From: Bacillota bacterium | Lineage (GTDB): Bacteria > Bacillota > Limnochordia > Darwinibacteriales > DTU012 | Direction of reading: 5' to 3' | Length of the DNA: 19,687 bases | Assembly: GCA_012521805.1 (NCBI GenBank) | Contig: JAAYLQ010000045.1 | Location: 1-19,687, forward strand | Part shown: piece by piece, positions 7,889-14,720 of the stretch | Position numbering within the stretch: the stretch's first letter is position 1 | How the letters are laid out: each line of letters opens with the position of its first letter | Notes under the pieces: model-generated | Told to the model about the DNA's origin: nothing | Seen by the model: only the letters and a program-made list of their open reading frames with translations | The model's database searches: none | Position numbers and translations under genes: made by a program

Positions 7889-8740
7889 GTGCGAACTGAA
7901 CAGGAAATGATGGACCTGATTCTGACTTTTGCTGAGAACGATGCACGGATCCGTGTGGTAGGCATGGAAGGTTCCCGCACTAACGTTAATGTTCCAAAGG
8001 ATCGATTTCAGGATTACGACATTACGTACATTGTCACCGATATGGGCTCATTTATCCAGGATGATGGCTGGCTCGATTATTTCGGTAAGCGCATTATTAT
8101 GCAGAAGCCAGAAGCAATGGAATTGTTTCCGCCGGAGCTTGGTAATTGGTTTTCATATCTTATGCTGTTTGAAGATGGAAACCGCATTGATCTAACTTTA
8201 GTACCGATTGATGAATTAGAGCTGTATCTTCACAGCGATACACTGCTAACAGTGCTCCTCGATAAGGATGGAAGAGTTCCAGTCAAACCTATCCCTACCG
8301 ATGCAAGCTATCATGTGAGTAAGCCATCAGCGCAAGTCTATGATGACTGCTGCAACGAGTTTTGGTGGGTGTCTACGTATGTTGCCAAAGGTTTATGTCG
8401 CGGGGAAATCCTGTTTGCAATGGAGCATTTAAACAGTTATGTGCGGCCAATGCTGTTAACAATGCTTTCCTGGCAGGTCGGAATCCATACAAATTTTTCA
8501 CTGAGTGTAGGTAAAAGCTATAAATATCTTGGTAATTATTTAGATGAAAATACGTGGAACCAACTGCTGAAAACTTTTCCCAAGTGCCCAGTTAGCGATA
8601 TCTGGGATGCTCTGTTGGTCTGCCACAGCCTATTTCGTCAGTCGGGAATTTATGTCGCAGAGCGTTTGGGATACACTTATCCAGATTATGATCAAAATGT
8701 TTCACGGTACATTCAAAAATTGCGGGAATCCTGTTCATAA
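7889..8740 (+). CDS. Aminoglycoside 6-adenylyltransferase, ANT(6)/AadK-like
   Basis: The protein has 283 aa from GTG 7889. ANT(6) enzymes inactivate streptomycin by adenylating the 6-hydroxyl. The sequence follows Bacillus AadK throughout: EQEMMDLIL start, EGSRTN nucleotide-binding motif, QDYDITYIVTD with the metal Asp pair, FGKRIIMQKPEAMELFPPEL, GNWFSYLMLFEDGNRIDLTL with the third Asp, and DDCCNEFWWVSTYVAKGL. I chose GTG 7889 because AadK begins with the same MR(S/T)EQEMMD, and GAAGGT (7875-7880) is 8 bp from it but only 2 bp from the in-frame ATG 7883. It lies 14 bp after the VIT-like gene's stop, so it probably shares that transcript, and ends at a strong terminator. No mobile element flanks it closely, so it looks like an intrinsic chromosomal type. 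Whether it confers resistance is not shown. Confidence 0.92.
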   Translation: MRTEQEMMDLILTFAENDARIRVVGMEGSRTNVNVPKDRFQDYDITYIVTDMGSFIQDDGWLDYFGKRIIMQKPEAMELFPPELGNWFSYLMLFEDGNRIDLTLVPIDELELYLHSDTLLTVLLDKDGRVPVKPIPTDASYHVSKPSAQVYDDCCNEFWWVSTYVAKGLCRGEILFAMEHLNSYVRPMLLTMLSWQVGIHTNFSLSVGKSYKYLGNYLDENTWNQLLKTFPKCPVSDIWDALLVCHSLFRQSGIYVAERLGYTYPDYDQNVSRYIQKLRESCS

Positions 8741-8762
8741 ATTTGCTGCTAAAAATCCAGAG

Positions 8763-8799
8763 CTGAGGAAGATGCTTACTGCGCTTTCCTCAGTTTTTT
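8763..8799 (+). terminator. Intrinsic terminator after ANT(6)
   Basis: CTGAGGAA (8763-8770) pairs with TTCCTCAG (8786-8793), and six T residues follow (8794-8799). It is 22 bp after the stop codon of the adenylyltransferase gene. Confidence 0.85.
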
Positions 8800-8800
8800 A

Positions 8801-8830
8801 AATTTATATAATTTTTTAATTTATATAATT
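8801..8830. repeat. 13-bp tandem direct repeat, AT-only
   Basis: AATTTATATAATT occurs at 8801-8813 and again at 8818-8830, a 17-bp period directly after the terminator. Both copies contain -10-like TATAAT, but no matched -35 is seen. It may be a replication-slippage product or a regulatory pair for the following gene. The rest of the 8741-8912 gap holds nothing further I can identify. Confidence 0.75.
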
Positions 8831-8912
8831 GATGCAGGTTCTGACTGTTGGAATAGAGAAATAATTAGAAGAAAAATTCTAATGGTATCATAAAGGTGGG
8901 AGGCTAAGGTAA

Positions 8913-9511
8913 ATGAATGACGAAAAATTGCTTAGCTACCACTTATCATTACGTGATCCTGAAGCAGGAGCATGGAACTTATCACCGCAGAATCTATATC
9001 TTGAGATGATGTCAAGAGATTTTCTCAAGAGGAATCTTGAGTTATTTGACGGGATCCAAATCTGCAATATAGGAATTGGTGTTGGTGAGTGGGATGATTA
9101 TTTAGGGTACATATCTAAAGATTTTGGCAGAGTAACCAGTGTGGATATAGATCAAGAGATCTGTTCAATTTTTGAGTACAGACAGAAAAGAGAGGGTCAC
9201 CCTAATCCTTCAAGGGTCGTATGTGAGGACATATTACACACTTCACTGCAGCCAGAATCGTTCCATGTAGTTACTATAATAGGATCGACTATGCATGAAA
9301 TTGGGAACTACCCTGATACTCTTGAGATATGCTTTAGGCTGTTAAAGGACAACGGATTTTTATTCTATATGGACCTTGAGAGATTTAATGCTATGGATTT
9401 GTTCAATAACTGGGTTAGTGCGGCCGGTCATAGTTGGTGACGTTTGAGAAATTTGAGCGCTACCCGCTGATAGCAAGTTATATGATCAAGGCGAAGAAAG
9501 TCGGCAAATAG
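8913..9511 (+). pseudogene. SAM-dependent methyltransferase, C-terminus frameshifted
   Basis: The first frame (8913-9440) encodes 175 aa of a Rossmann methyltransferase: motif I is ICNIGIGVGEWDDYL, followed by VTSVDID with the ribose-binding acid and the motif IV region VVTIIGSTMHEIGNY. It stops at TGA 9438 after ...AAGHSW. In the -1 frame, from about 9434 to the TAG at 9509-9511, the reading continues as VTFEKFERYPLIASYMIKAK, which looks like the natural C-terminal strand of this family. Loss of one G in the TTGG run at 9434-9437 would explain it. GGGAGG is well placed before ATG 8913. The product is either a slightly shortened protein or a recent pseudogene; a sequencing error is equally possible. 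There is no slippery heptamer suggesting programmed frameshifting. Confidence 0.75.
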
Positions 9512-9544
9512 TAAAGTTTGACAATTTTTGGAGGGATGTAGGTT

Positions 9545-9892
9545 ATGCCTTTAGTTAAAGTGCATTTATCCCAGACAACCAAGGCTGCTGAGTTGTTGGC
9601 AGGTGCAATTCGTGAGACAATAGTTGAGGTGCTGGGGATTGCTGCGGATATCGGTCAGGTGATGATTTATCAGACTCCAGTAGAACTGAGAAGTGTGCAT
9701 AACAGCCGAGAACAGAACTTTGCTGTTGTAGAAATTGTGATGTATTCTGGTAGAAATCGCGTAATTAAAGAAAAACTATCAGAGAAAATCTGTTCTCTAA
9801 TCAAGAGCCACATTAATATTGGTTTGAGCGATATCCATTGTTACATAATAGAAATTGCACCGGAAAACTATTATGGAGGGGATTTAACCTAA
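9545..9892 (+). CDS. Tautomerase family protein (4-oxalocrotonate tautomerase-like)
   Basis: The protein has 115 aa. This superfamily uses an N-terminal proline, exposed after removal of Met, as catalytic base in keto-enol tautomerisation. Here the protein starts MPLVKVHLSQ, so Pro is in place, and it then follows a beta-alpha-beta plan (KAAELLAGAIRETIVEVLGI, then QVMIYQTPVE). At 115 aa it is longer than the ~62-aa classical enzymes and may contain two fused or decayed units. GGAGGG lies 9 bp before ATG 9545. It follows the broken methyltransferase by 33 bp and precedes the nucleotidyltransferase by 13 bp, so the three were probably one transcript. The substrate is unknown. Confidence 0.8.
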   Translation: MPLVKVHLSQTTKAAELLAGAIRETIVEVLGIAADIGQVMIYQTPVELRSVHNSREQNFAVVEIVMYSGRNRVIKEKLSEKICSLIKSHINIGLSDIHCYIIEIAPENYYGGDLT

Positions 9893-9905
9893 CGGATGTG
9901 TTTAT

Positions 9906-10742
9906 ATGTTAGATAGGACAATTCAATTAGTTGTAGAGAAACTGTCTTCCTTGTCATGGGTTGTGGGGATCGTATTAGGGGGTTCCCGGGCACAAGGTAC
10001 CCACTCGGAAGATTCAGATGTAGATATTGGTATCTATTACGATCCGGATTTATTTGACCTCGATACTATTAACCAAAGAGCCGCCGAGTTAGACGATATG
10101 AACAGAGAAAACCTTGTTGTCCCTCCCGGAGCTTGGGGAGAATGGGTCAATGCCGGCGGGTGGCTGGTTGTGAACGGATATCATGTCGATTTACTTTTGC
10201 GGGATATTAACCGTGTTAGAACAATAATCCTCGAGACCGAGCAGGGAATAGTTACATCTAATTATCAGACAGGACATCCCCATGGATATATCAGTGCGAT
10301 GTATCGGGGAGAATTGGCAATTGCCAGAGTGTTTTACAGTAAAAATGCCATGTTCAATGAATTAAAAAAACGAGCTGAAATTTATCCTCCTGCTTTAAAA
10401 AAGAGCTTGATCGATTTTTTTATCTTTGAAGCAGAGTTTTCTTTAATGTTTGTTAGCGCAAATATCAAAACTAGTGATAAATATTACATCGCTGGCCATG
10501 TTTTTCGTGCTGTCTCATGTTTAAATCAAGTGCTCTTTGCCTGTAATAATGAATACTGCATTAACGAAAAGAATGCAGTTAAATTAGTAGAGACATTTGA
10601 TCATAAACCAGAACAGTATAGTCAAAAGGTTAACCACATATTTGAACTGCTTGGCTCTTCCCTGACAGACTGTTACCAAATGTGCTGGAAACTTTATCAG
10701 GAAGTGAGGCAGCTAGTCTCAAAGCTCGCCACCTTTGATTGA
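9906..10742 (+). CDS. Nucleotidyltransferase domain protein (Pol beta superfamily)
   Basis: The protein has 278 aa. It carries the Pol-beta nucleotidyltransferase signature: GGS at 25-27, then D38-x-D40 (GGSRAQGTHSEDSDVDIGIY) and a third metal Asp D95 in NGYHVDLLL. These are the residues that hold ATP and two magnesium ions, so it should be active. The rest is a helical C-terminal domain (about 150-278) with four Cys and no recognised motif. Family members adenylate drugs, tRNA or proteins; the architecture is closest to small-molecule or antibiotic transferases, but I cannot name a substrate. A hand count gives about 32% GC over 10381-10620, against about 52% over 541-660, which suggests different ancestry. 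The start ATG 9906 has only a weak ribosome binding site and may depend on coupling to the tautomerase gene. Confidence 0.82.
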   Translation: MLDRTIQLVVEKLSSLSWVVGIVLGGSRAQGTHSEDSDVDIGIYYDPDLFDLDTINQRAAELDDMNRENLVVPPGAWGEWVNAGGWLVVNGYHVDLLLRDINRVRTIILETEQGIVTSNYQTGHPHGYISAMYRGELAIARVFYSKNAMFNELKKRAEIYPPALKKSLIDFFIFEAEFSLMFVSANIKTSDKYYIAGHVFRAVSCLNQVLFACNNEYCINEKNAVKLVETFDHKPEQYSQKVNHIFELLGSSLTDCYQMCWKLYQEVRQLVSKLATFD

Positions 10743-10817
10743 GAAATATGATGGTAGGGGATAGCGGCAGAGCTACAATTTAAGAACGAGAATAACAAGA
10801 AAGTAGAGGTAGATAGT

Positions 10818-11048
10818 ATGTCAGTTAAAAGTGAAGAACTGACGATGATTATTACGAAATTTGCGGATTCGGGTTGGGACTTGATTGATGAACCGTCAAG
10901 AGCTTGGCTTGAGGGCAGAATGAGTAGCGAAGAATTGCTGCCAATACTTATGGAGGCAGATCTAGAGTGTGGCAGCTGCGGCTGTGAATTTGACTCGCTT
11001 TATAAAATAGCAATAACAGAGTTGCTGCAGATAACATCGGCTGAGTGA
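10818..11048 (+). CDS. Small Cys-rich hypothetical protein
   Basis: The protein has 76 aa; I do not recognise it. It is acidic and mostly helical in appearance, with a central CGSCGCEFD cluster (C51, C54, C56), a possible metal site, and an N-terminal half rich in Glu and Trp (SGWDLIDEPSRAWLEGRMSS). It has GAGGT about 10 bp before ATG 10818 and ends 38 bp before a strong hairpin. It lies at the end of the accessory-looking cluster, 75 bp after the nucleotidyltransferase, and may share its transcript. It is probably a real gene, given the ribosome binding site, the clean start and its position just before a terminator. Confidence 0.6.
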   Translation: MSVKSEELTMIITKFADSGWDLIDEPSRAWLEGRMSSEELLPILMEADLECGSCGCEFDSLYKIAITELLQITSAE

Positions 11049-11085
11049 GGTTAAAGGATTCCTGTCGGTAAATCGGAAAGATAGC

Positions 11086-11122
11086 AACACCCTGCTGTGT
11101 TCTATGTAACAAGCAGGGTGTT
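11086..11122. terminator. Bidirectional hairpin between convergent genes
   Basis: An 11-bp perfect stem, AACACCCTGCT (11086-11096) with AGCAGGGTGTT (11112-11122), has inner pairing TGTT/AACA that shortens the loop. The T-tracts on either side are poor, so termination strength is uncertain. Its position between a + strand gene end and a - strand gene end supports a shared terminator role. Confidence 0.65.
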
Positions 11123-11132
11123 AGTGCCTATC

Positions 11133-11324
11133 CTAACGTGTTGTTTTCTCAGTCGAGTTTCCAGGGACATATCTGCCGGTTTTTTTCCTCTGTCGTACGC
11201 ATTCGGTGAGCAGATACTCGATCTGACCGTTAATCGAGCGGAAATCTTCCTCAGCCCAAGCTGCAATTTCCTCATAAAGCTTTTGTGAAAGCCGAAGGGC
11301 GATTTGCTTTTTTCGTCCAGCCAT
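11133..11324 (-). CDS. Arc-like ribbon-helix-helix DNA-binding protein
   Basis: The protein has 63 aa. It has the ribbon-helix-helix plan: a basic N-terminal strand (RKKQIALRLS), helix A (QKLYEEIAAWAEED) and helix B after the FRSINGQIEYLL turn, then a basic tail. Such proteins dimerise and insert the paired strands into DNA. The ATG lies 2 bp after the SPFH gene's TAG with no strong ribosome binding site of its own, so translation is probably coupled to it. I recall small Arc-type proteins being paired with SPFH genes in other Firmicutes, but I cannot verify that here. The AT-rich dyad upstream of the SPFH gene is a candidate target for autoregulation. Confidence 0.85.
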   Translation of the reverse strand: MAGRKKQIALRLSQKLYEEIAAWAEEDFRSINGQIEYLLTECVRQRKKTGRYVPGNSTEKTTR

Positions 11325-11326
11325 TG

Positions 11327-12340
11327 CTAATAGAGACTGCCGCTGTTAACCACTGGCTGCGCATCTTTATTACCGCAGAGGATAACAAGCAAATTCGACA
11401 CCATAGCGGCTTTACGCTCCTCGTCAAGTTGTACAATATCGTTTTCGTTTAGCTGCTCTAAAGCCATCTCAACCATACTTACAGCACCTTCGACGATCAT
11501 CTTTCTTGCGTCAATAATTGCACGCGCCTGCTGCCTTTGGAGCATCACAGCAGCAATTTCTGGGGCGTAAGCTAGATAGGTGATGCGCACTTCGAGAATT
11601 TCGATTCCTGCATTTTTCACTTTTGCTTGAAGCTCTTGGCGGATACGTTCTGCTACAACTGTACTTGAACCGCGCAGACTGCCTTCGTCTGGCTTGCCGT
11701 CGCCGGTTGTATCAATTCCCTCGGCCACATCATATGGGTAAATTCGTACGATATTTCTGACAGCGCTGTCACACTGCAGTGAGAGATACTCCTTATAGTT
11801 ATCTACGTTAAATACAGCTTTGGCGGTGTCAACAACTCGCCAGATTACAGCAACACCGATTTCCACTGGATTGCCTAAAACATCGTTCACTTTTTGTTTG
11901 GCATTGTTTAAAGTCATGATTTTTAACGAAATCTTTTTGCTTAGTCCTGTAGTCGATAGCTGATTGCTGCCAGCAGTAACACCTAGCTTACTCTCTACAT
12001 CCGCACTTTGGCCAAGATGGGTCTTGGCTGCAGGGTTTACCGCTGTCGCAAATGGATGTACATAATAAAAACCTGGTTCGTTAAGAGTGCCAATATATTC
12101 CCCAAATAGTGTCAGCACCAACGCTTCGTGGGGTTTAAGAATCTTGAGGCCAATAAAGGGAACGATACCGACAATTGCCCAGAGAATACCAGCTGCCAAA
12201 AGCACACCACCGATGGCACTAATTCCTCTATCGATCAGAACTCCGCCAACAATAATCAGAGCGATTGCTGCGAGATAGAGGAGGATAAACAGAACTAACA
12301 TCGGCATGCCAGGTTTAGCTTTTAGTATTTTCTCTTCCAT
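11327..12340 (-). CDS. SPFH (band 7/stomatin) domain membrane protein
   Basis: The protein has 337 aa. SPFH proteins form large oligomeric cages or membrane microdomain scaffolds. Two N-terminal membrane helices lie at about residues 12-34 and 40-65, followed by the SPFH domain from about 66 (LKILKPHEALVLTLFGEYIG) to about 280, with the typical late segment VRITYLAYAPEIAAVMLQRQQA and a Glu/Ala-rich helix. An inserted loop with DTTGDGKPDEG (about 209-219) resembles calcium-binding Asp/Gly loops and looks unusual for the family. AAGGAGG precedes ATG 12340 at good spacing. It is cotranscribed with the ribbon-helix-helix gene. Its biological role is not known from sequence. Confidence 0.9.
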   Translation of the reverse strand: MEEKILKAKPGMPMLVLFILLYLAAIALIIVGGVLIDRGISAIGGVLLAAGILWAIVGIVPFIGLKILKPHEALVLTLFGEYIGTLNEPGFYYVHPFATAVNPAAKTHLGQSADVESKLGVTAGSNQLSTTGLSKKISLKIMTLNNAKQKVNDVLGNPVEIGVAVIWRVVDTAKAVFNVDNYKEYLSLQCDSAVRNIVRIYPYDVAEGIDTTGDGKPDEGSLRGSSTVVAERIRQELQAKVKNAGIEILEVRITYLAYAPEIAAVMLQRQQARAIIDARKMIVEGAVSMVEMALEQLNENDIVQLDEERKAAMVSNLLVILCGNKDAQPVVNSGSLY

Positions 12341-12365
12341 AATTTTCCTCCTTGTGCTTGAAATT

Positions 12366-12396
12366 GATATTAATATGATATCATAATGATATTAAT
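12366..12396. promoter_or_regulatory. AT-rich dyad and direct repeats upstream of SPFH gene
   Basis: A 9-bp direct repeat GATATTAAT at 12366-12374 and 12388-12396 is spaced 22 bp, about two helical turns. Overlapping it, ATTAATAT (12369-12376) and ATATTAAT (12389-12396) form an inverted repeat around a 12-bp palindrome TATGATATCATA (12374-12385). It lies 26-56 bp before the SPFH start codon, where an operator would sit. TGATATCA recurs in a palindrome at 12470-12479 (GTGATATCAC) at the feoB stop. Confidence 0.55.
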
Positions 12397-12421
12397 TGTG
12401 TAAATAGAAATTACTTTATAG

Positions 12422-12468
12422 AAAGGAGTCACCCCTCCCCATGTTCTGGTGTTTGGCCTGACTCCTTT
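12422..12468 (-). terminator. Probable terminator after feoB
   Basis: AAAGGAGTCA (12422-12431) pairs perfectly with TGACTCCTTT (12459-12468) across a 27-base loop. On the minus strand it follows the feoB stop by 10 bp, and the descending arm ends in TTTCT. The long loop weakens the case. Confidence 0.6.
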
Positions 12469-12478
12469 TGTGATATCA

Positions 12479-14362
12479 CTAAACTATACCCAGCAATCTT
12501 ACTACTTGTGCTGTAATAAAGCAGAGGATGATGCCGGTTAGGGTTGGTACAAGAAACGAGACCCAGGTCCATTTCCAGCTGCGGGTTTCTTTATATATTG
12601 TCCAAAGTGTAGTGCCGCACGGCCAATGATTTAAGGAAAAGAGCATTGTACAAACAGCAGTTAACCAAGTCCACCCATTATTAATCAGCAGCTGTTTAAG
12701 CTCTGCGAGGGTCTCCAGTTCCAGCATCGTTCCTTCAGCCATATAGCTCATAATTAGGATTGGGATCACAATTTCATTGGCTGGCAATCCCAAAATAAAA
12801 GCCATGAGAATATAGCCATCCAACCCAATCATCCGGGCAAAGGGATCTAAAAATCCAGCGCTGTGTGCTAACAGACTCTGACCGCTGACTGAAATATTTG
12901 CCATCATCCAGATGATCACACCAGCTGGTGCAGCAATTGCCACAGCTCGACCCAGCACAAATAAAGTGCGATCAAGTACCGAACGAACTATCACTTTACC
13001 AATCTGTGGTTTGCGGTATGGAGGTAGTTCCAAGATAAACGATGAAGGAATTCCCTTTAGAATCGTTTGGGACAGCTCTTTTGATACCACTAGCGTAATT
13101 GCTACACCCAAAACTATTGCAGCAAGCACAATTAGCGCAGCTGTTACCGAGCTTAATATGCCAACAGACGCTGCAATAAATATTGATGCTAGGGCAATGA
13201 TCGTTGGAAAACGTCCGTTGCAGGGAACAAAATTATTGGTAATTACTGCAATCAAGCGTTCCCGCGGTGAGTCAATGATTCTACAGGCGGTTACTCCTGC
13301 AGCATTACAACCAAATCCCATACACATCGTCAACGCCTGTTTGCCGTGGGCACAGGCTTTTTTGAAATAGTAATCTAAGTTAAAGGCAACTCGCGGCAGA
13401 TAACCTAAATCTTCAAGCAGGGTAAATAGGGGAAAGAAGATTGCCATAGGAGGCAGCATTACCGACACTACCCAAGCTAAGGTGCGGTAGACGCCTAGAA
13501 CAATCAGATCGTGGAGCCAACCTGGCGCCCCTAACTGGAGGAACAAATAAGATAAACGTTCCTCAAGCCAAAAAAGTCCATTAGACAGCAGCTGAGAGGG
13601 GTAATTTGCTCCAGTAATTGTGATCCAAAATACGACCCCAAGGAGGGCGAGCATAATTGGAATGCCGAAGCGGCGCGAGGTAAGAATCTGATCCAGCCTG
13701 CGGTCAAACTGATGCGGTTCTTGGCTCACAATTGTAACAACCTGGCGGACAATGGCTTCAGCAGCAGCCACAGTGCTGGCTGCTATTGATTCATGACCTG
13801 CAGCCAGCTCATCAGCACTAAATCTATATTCTAGAGCAGGTATCCGGACTGGTTTCGATGTGATCCTACTGCTTGCAACGCGGTCAATTGCATCTAGCAG
13901 CTGTTCTAGTCCAATACCGCTGCGGGCAGCTGTGCCGACCACAGGAACTTCTAAAAGCTTTTCCAGTTTGTTTAAATCGATTTTAATGCCTTTACGTTCT
14001 GCTTCATCCATTAGATTTACACAGACGATCACTCGCGGAGTAACTGTCATGATTTGGAGTACTAAATTGAGATTTCGCTCTAAGCAGGTACCATCCACTA
14101 CGATCACTGTTGCATCAGGATTTTCGTGACATATAAAGTCCCTTGCAACCTCTTCTTCCAGTGAGTTAGCCAGCAGAGAGTAGGTTCCCGGCAGGTCTAC
14201 TAGAGTAAAGGTTTTACCTTTATGGATAAACTTACCTCTAGCATTCGCTACAGTCTTTCCTGGCCAATTGCCTGTGTGCTGGTTTAAACCAGTTAAGCTG
14301 TTAAAGATAGTACTTTTACCTGTGTTTGGATTTCCCGCTAGGGCAATTGTTTTAGTCATCAT
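12479..14362 (-). CDS. feoB: Ferrous iron transporter FeoB
   Basis: The protein has 627 aa from ATG 14362. It is an inner-membrane Fe(II) uptake permease with a cytosolic GTPase. G-protein motifs are G1 GNPNTGKS, G3 DLPGTY and G4 NLMD within the first ~125 residues, followed by the helical regulatory domain and a membrane domain with two Gate-like repeats. The conserved Cys region MGFGCNAAGVTACR and NNFVPCNGRFPT are both present. It is short for the family (often 660-770 aa), mainly through compact loops, with no frameshift seen. AAAGGGG is 7 bp before ATG 14362; a GTG two codons earlier is possible. feoA lies just upstream in the same transcript. Confidence 0.95.
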   Translation of the reverse strand: MMTKTIALAGNPNTGKSTIFNSLTGLNQHTGNWPGKTVANARGKFIHKGKTFTLVDLPGTYSLLANSLEEEVARDFICHENPDATVIVVDGTCLERNLNLVLQIMTVTPRVIVCVNLMDEAERKGIKIDLNKLEKLLEVPVVGTAARSGIGLEQLLDAIDRVASSRITSKPVRIPALEYRFSADELAAGHESIAASTVAAAEAIVRQVVTIVSQEPHQFDRRLDQILTSRRFGIPIMLALLGVVFWITITGANYPSQLLSNGLFWLEERLSYLFLQLGAPGWLHDLIVLGVYRTLAWVVSVMLPPMAIFFPLFTLLEDLGYLPRVAFNLDYYFKKACAHGKQALTMCMGFGCNAAGVTACRIIDSPRERLIAVITNNFVPCNGRFPTIIALASIFIAASVGILSSVTAALIVLAAIVLGVAITLVVSKELSQTILKGIPSSFILELPPYRKPQIGKVIVRSVLDRTLFVLGRAVAIAAPAGVIIWMMANISVSGQSLLAHSAGFLDPFARMIGLDGYILMAFILGLPANEIVIPILIMSYMAEGTMLELETLAELKQLLINNGWTWLTAVCTMLFSLNHWPCGTTLWTIYKETRSWKWTWVSFLVPTLTGIILCFITAQVVRLLGIV

Positions 14363-14374
14363 CTGCACACCCCT

Positions 14375-14617
14375 TTAGTTAACAGGATCAATAATGATGC
14401 AGGCAGCATCTTCTGCACGCAGTGCGATTACTGCTCCGCGGATTTGATAGGCTGTCGGGTCACCAGCCGGACCTCTGTGCAGCGCTTTAACAATTGTATC
14501 GTTAATCAAGCCCAAATCTAGCAGGCGATGCCGCAGTGGGCTGATGGCAGTGATCGCGCGCACTCTCCCTGAACTGTTTAGCTGCAGCTGATTGAGAGTA
14601 AGGGAAGTTTTATTCAT
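14375..14617 (-). CDS. feoA: Ferrous iron transport accessory protein FeoA
   Basis: The protein has 80 aa with an SH3-like FeoA domain. The pattern TLNQLQLNSSGRVRAI then RHRLLDLGLINDTIVKALHRGP is the conserved core, with the characteristic LLDLGL segment, and is followed by IRGAVIALRAEDAACI. FeoA binds FeoB and supports iron uptake. AAGGAG is 9 bp before ATG 14617. The gap to the likely feoB start is only 12 bp, so feoA and feoB form one operon, divergent from the MntR-like regulator. Confidence 0.95.
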   Translation of the reverse strand: MNKTSLTLNQLQLNSSGRVRAITAISPLRHRLLDLGLINDTIVKALHRGPAGDPTAYQIRGAVIALRAEDAACIIIDPVN

Positions 14618-14720
14618 GGTTCAACGCTCCTTGTCATAAGTTAGTGGTGGGAAACTTTCACTGATCTAGACTATGAACCGACCGGGATTCCTGTTACACC
14701 AAAAAAAAGGAGCTGGCAAA
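14618..14720. promoter_or_regulatory. Divergent feoA / metalloregulator intergenic region
   Basis: About 100 bp separate the feoA start from the preferred start of the regulator, and both promoters must lie here. An imperfect 15-bp dyad, GTGGGAAACTTTCAC (14647-14659 area), is the best operator candidate. I could not assign clear -35/-10 pairs for either direction, and no match to the MntR consensus was evident by eye. Confidence 0.35.

Noticed and set aside
8801..8830. Tandem repeat as a CRISPR or origin iteron
   Set aside because: Only two copies of 13 bp, AT only, with no spacers or initiator gene.
9434..9440. Programmed -1 frameshift in the methyltransferase
   Set aside because: No slippery heptamer or downstream pseudoknot is visible; a lost G is simpler.
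9517..9522. TTGACA as a promoter for the tautomerase gene
   Set aside because: Only 22 bp separate it from the start codon, leaving no room for a -10 element.
12912..13370. 152-codon + strand frame inside feoB
   Set aside because: Antisense shadow of the FeoB membrane domain with no family features.
14673..14720. ATG 14673 as the metalloregulator start
   Set aside because: It has no ribosome binding site; AAAGGAG at 14706-14712 fits TTG 14721 and would otherwise be coding.
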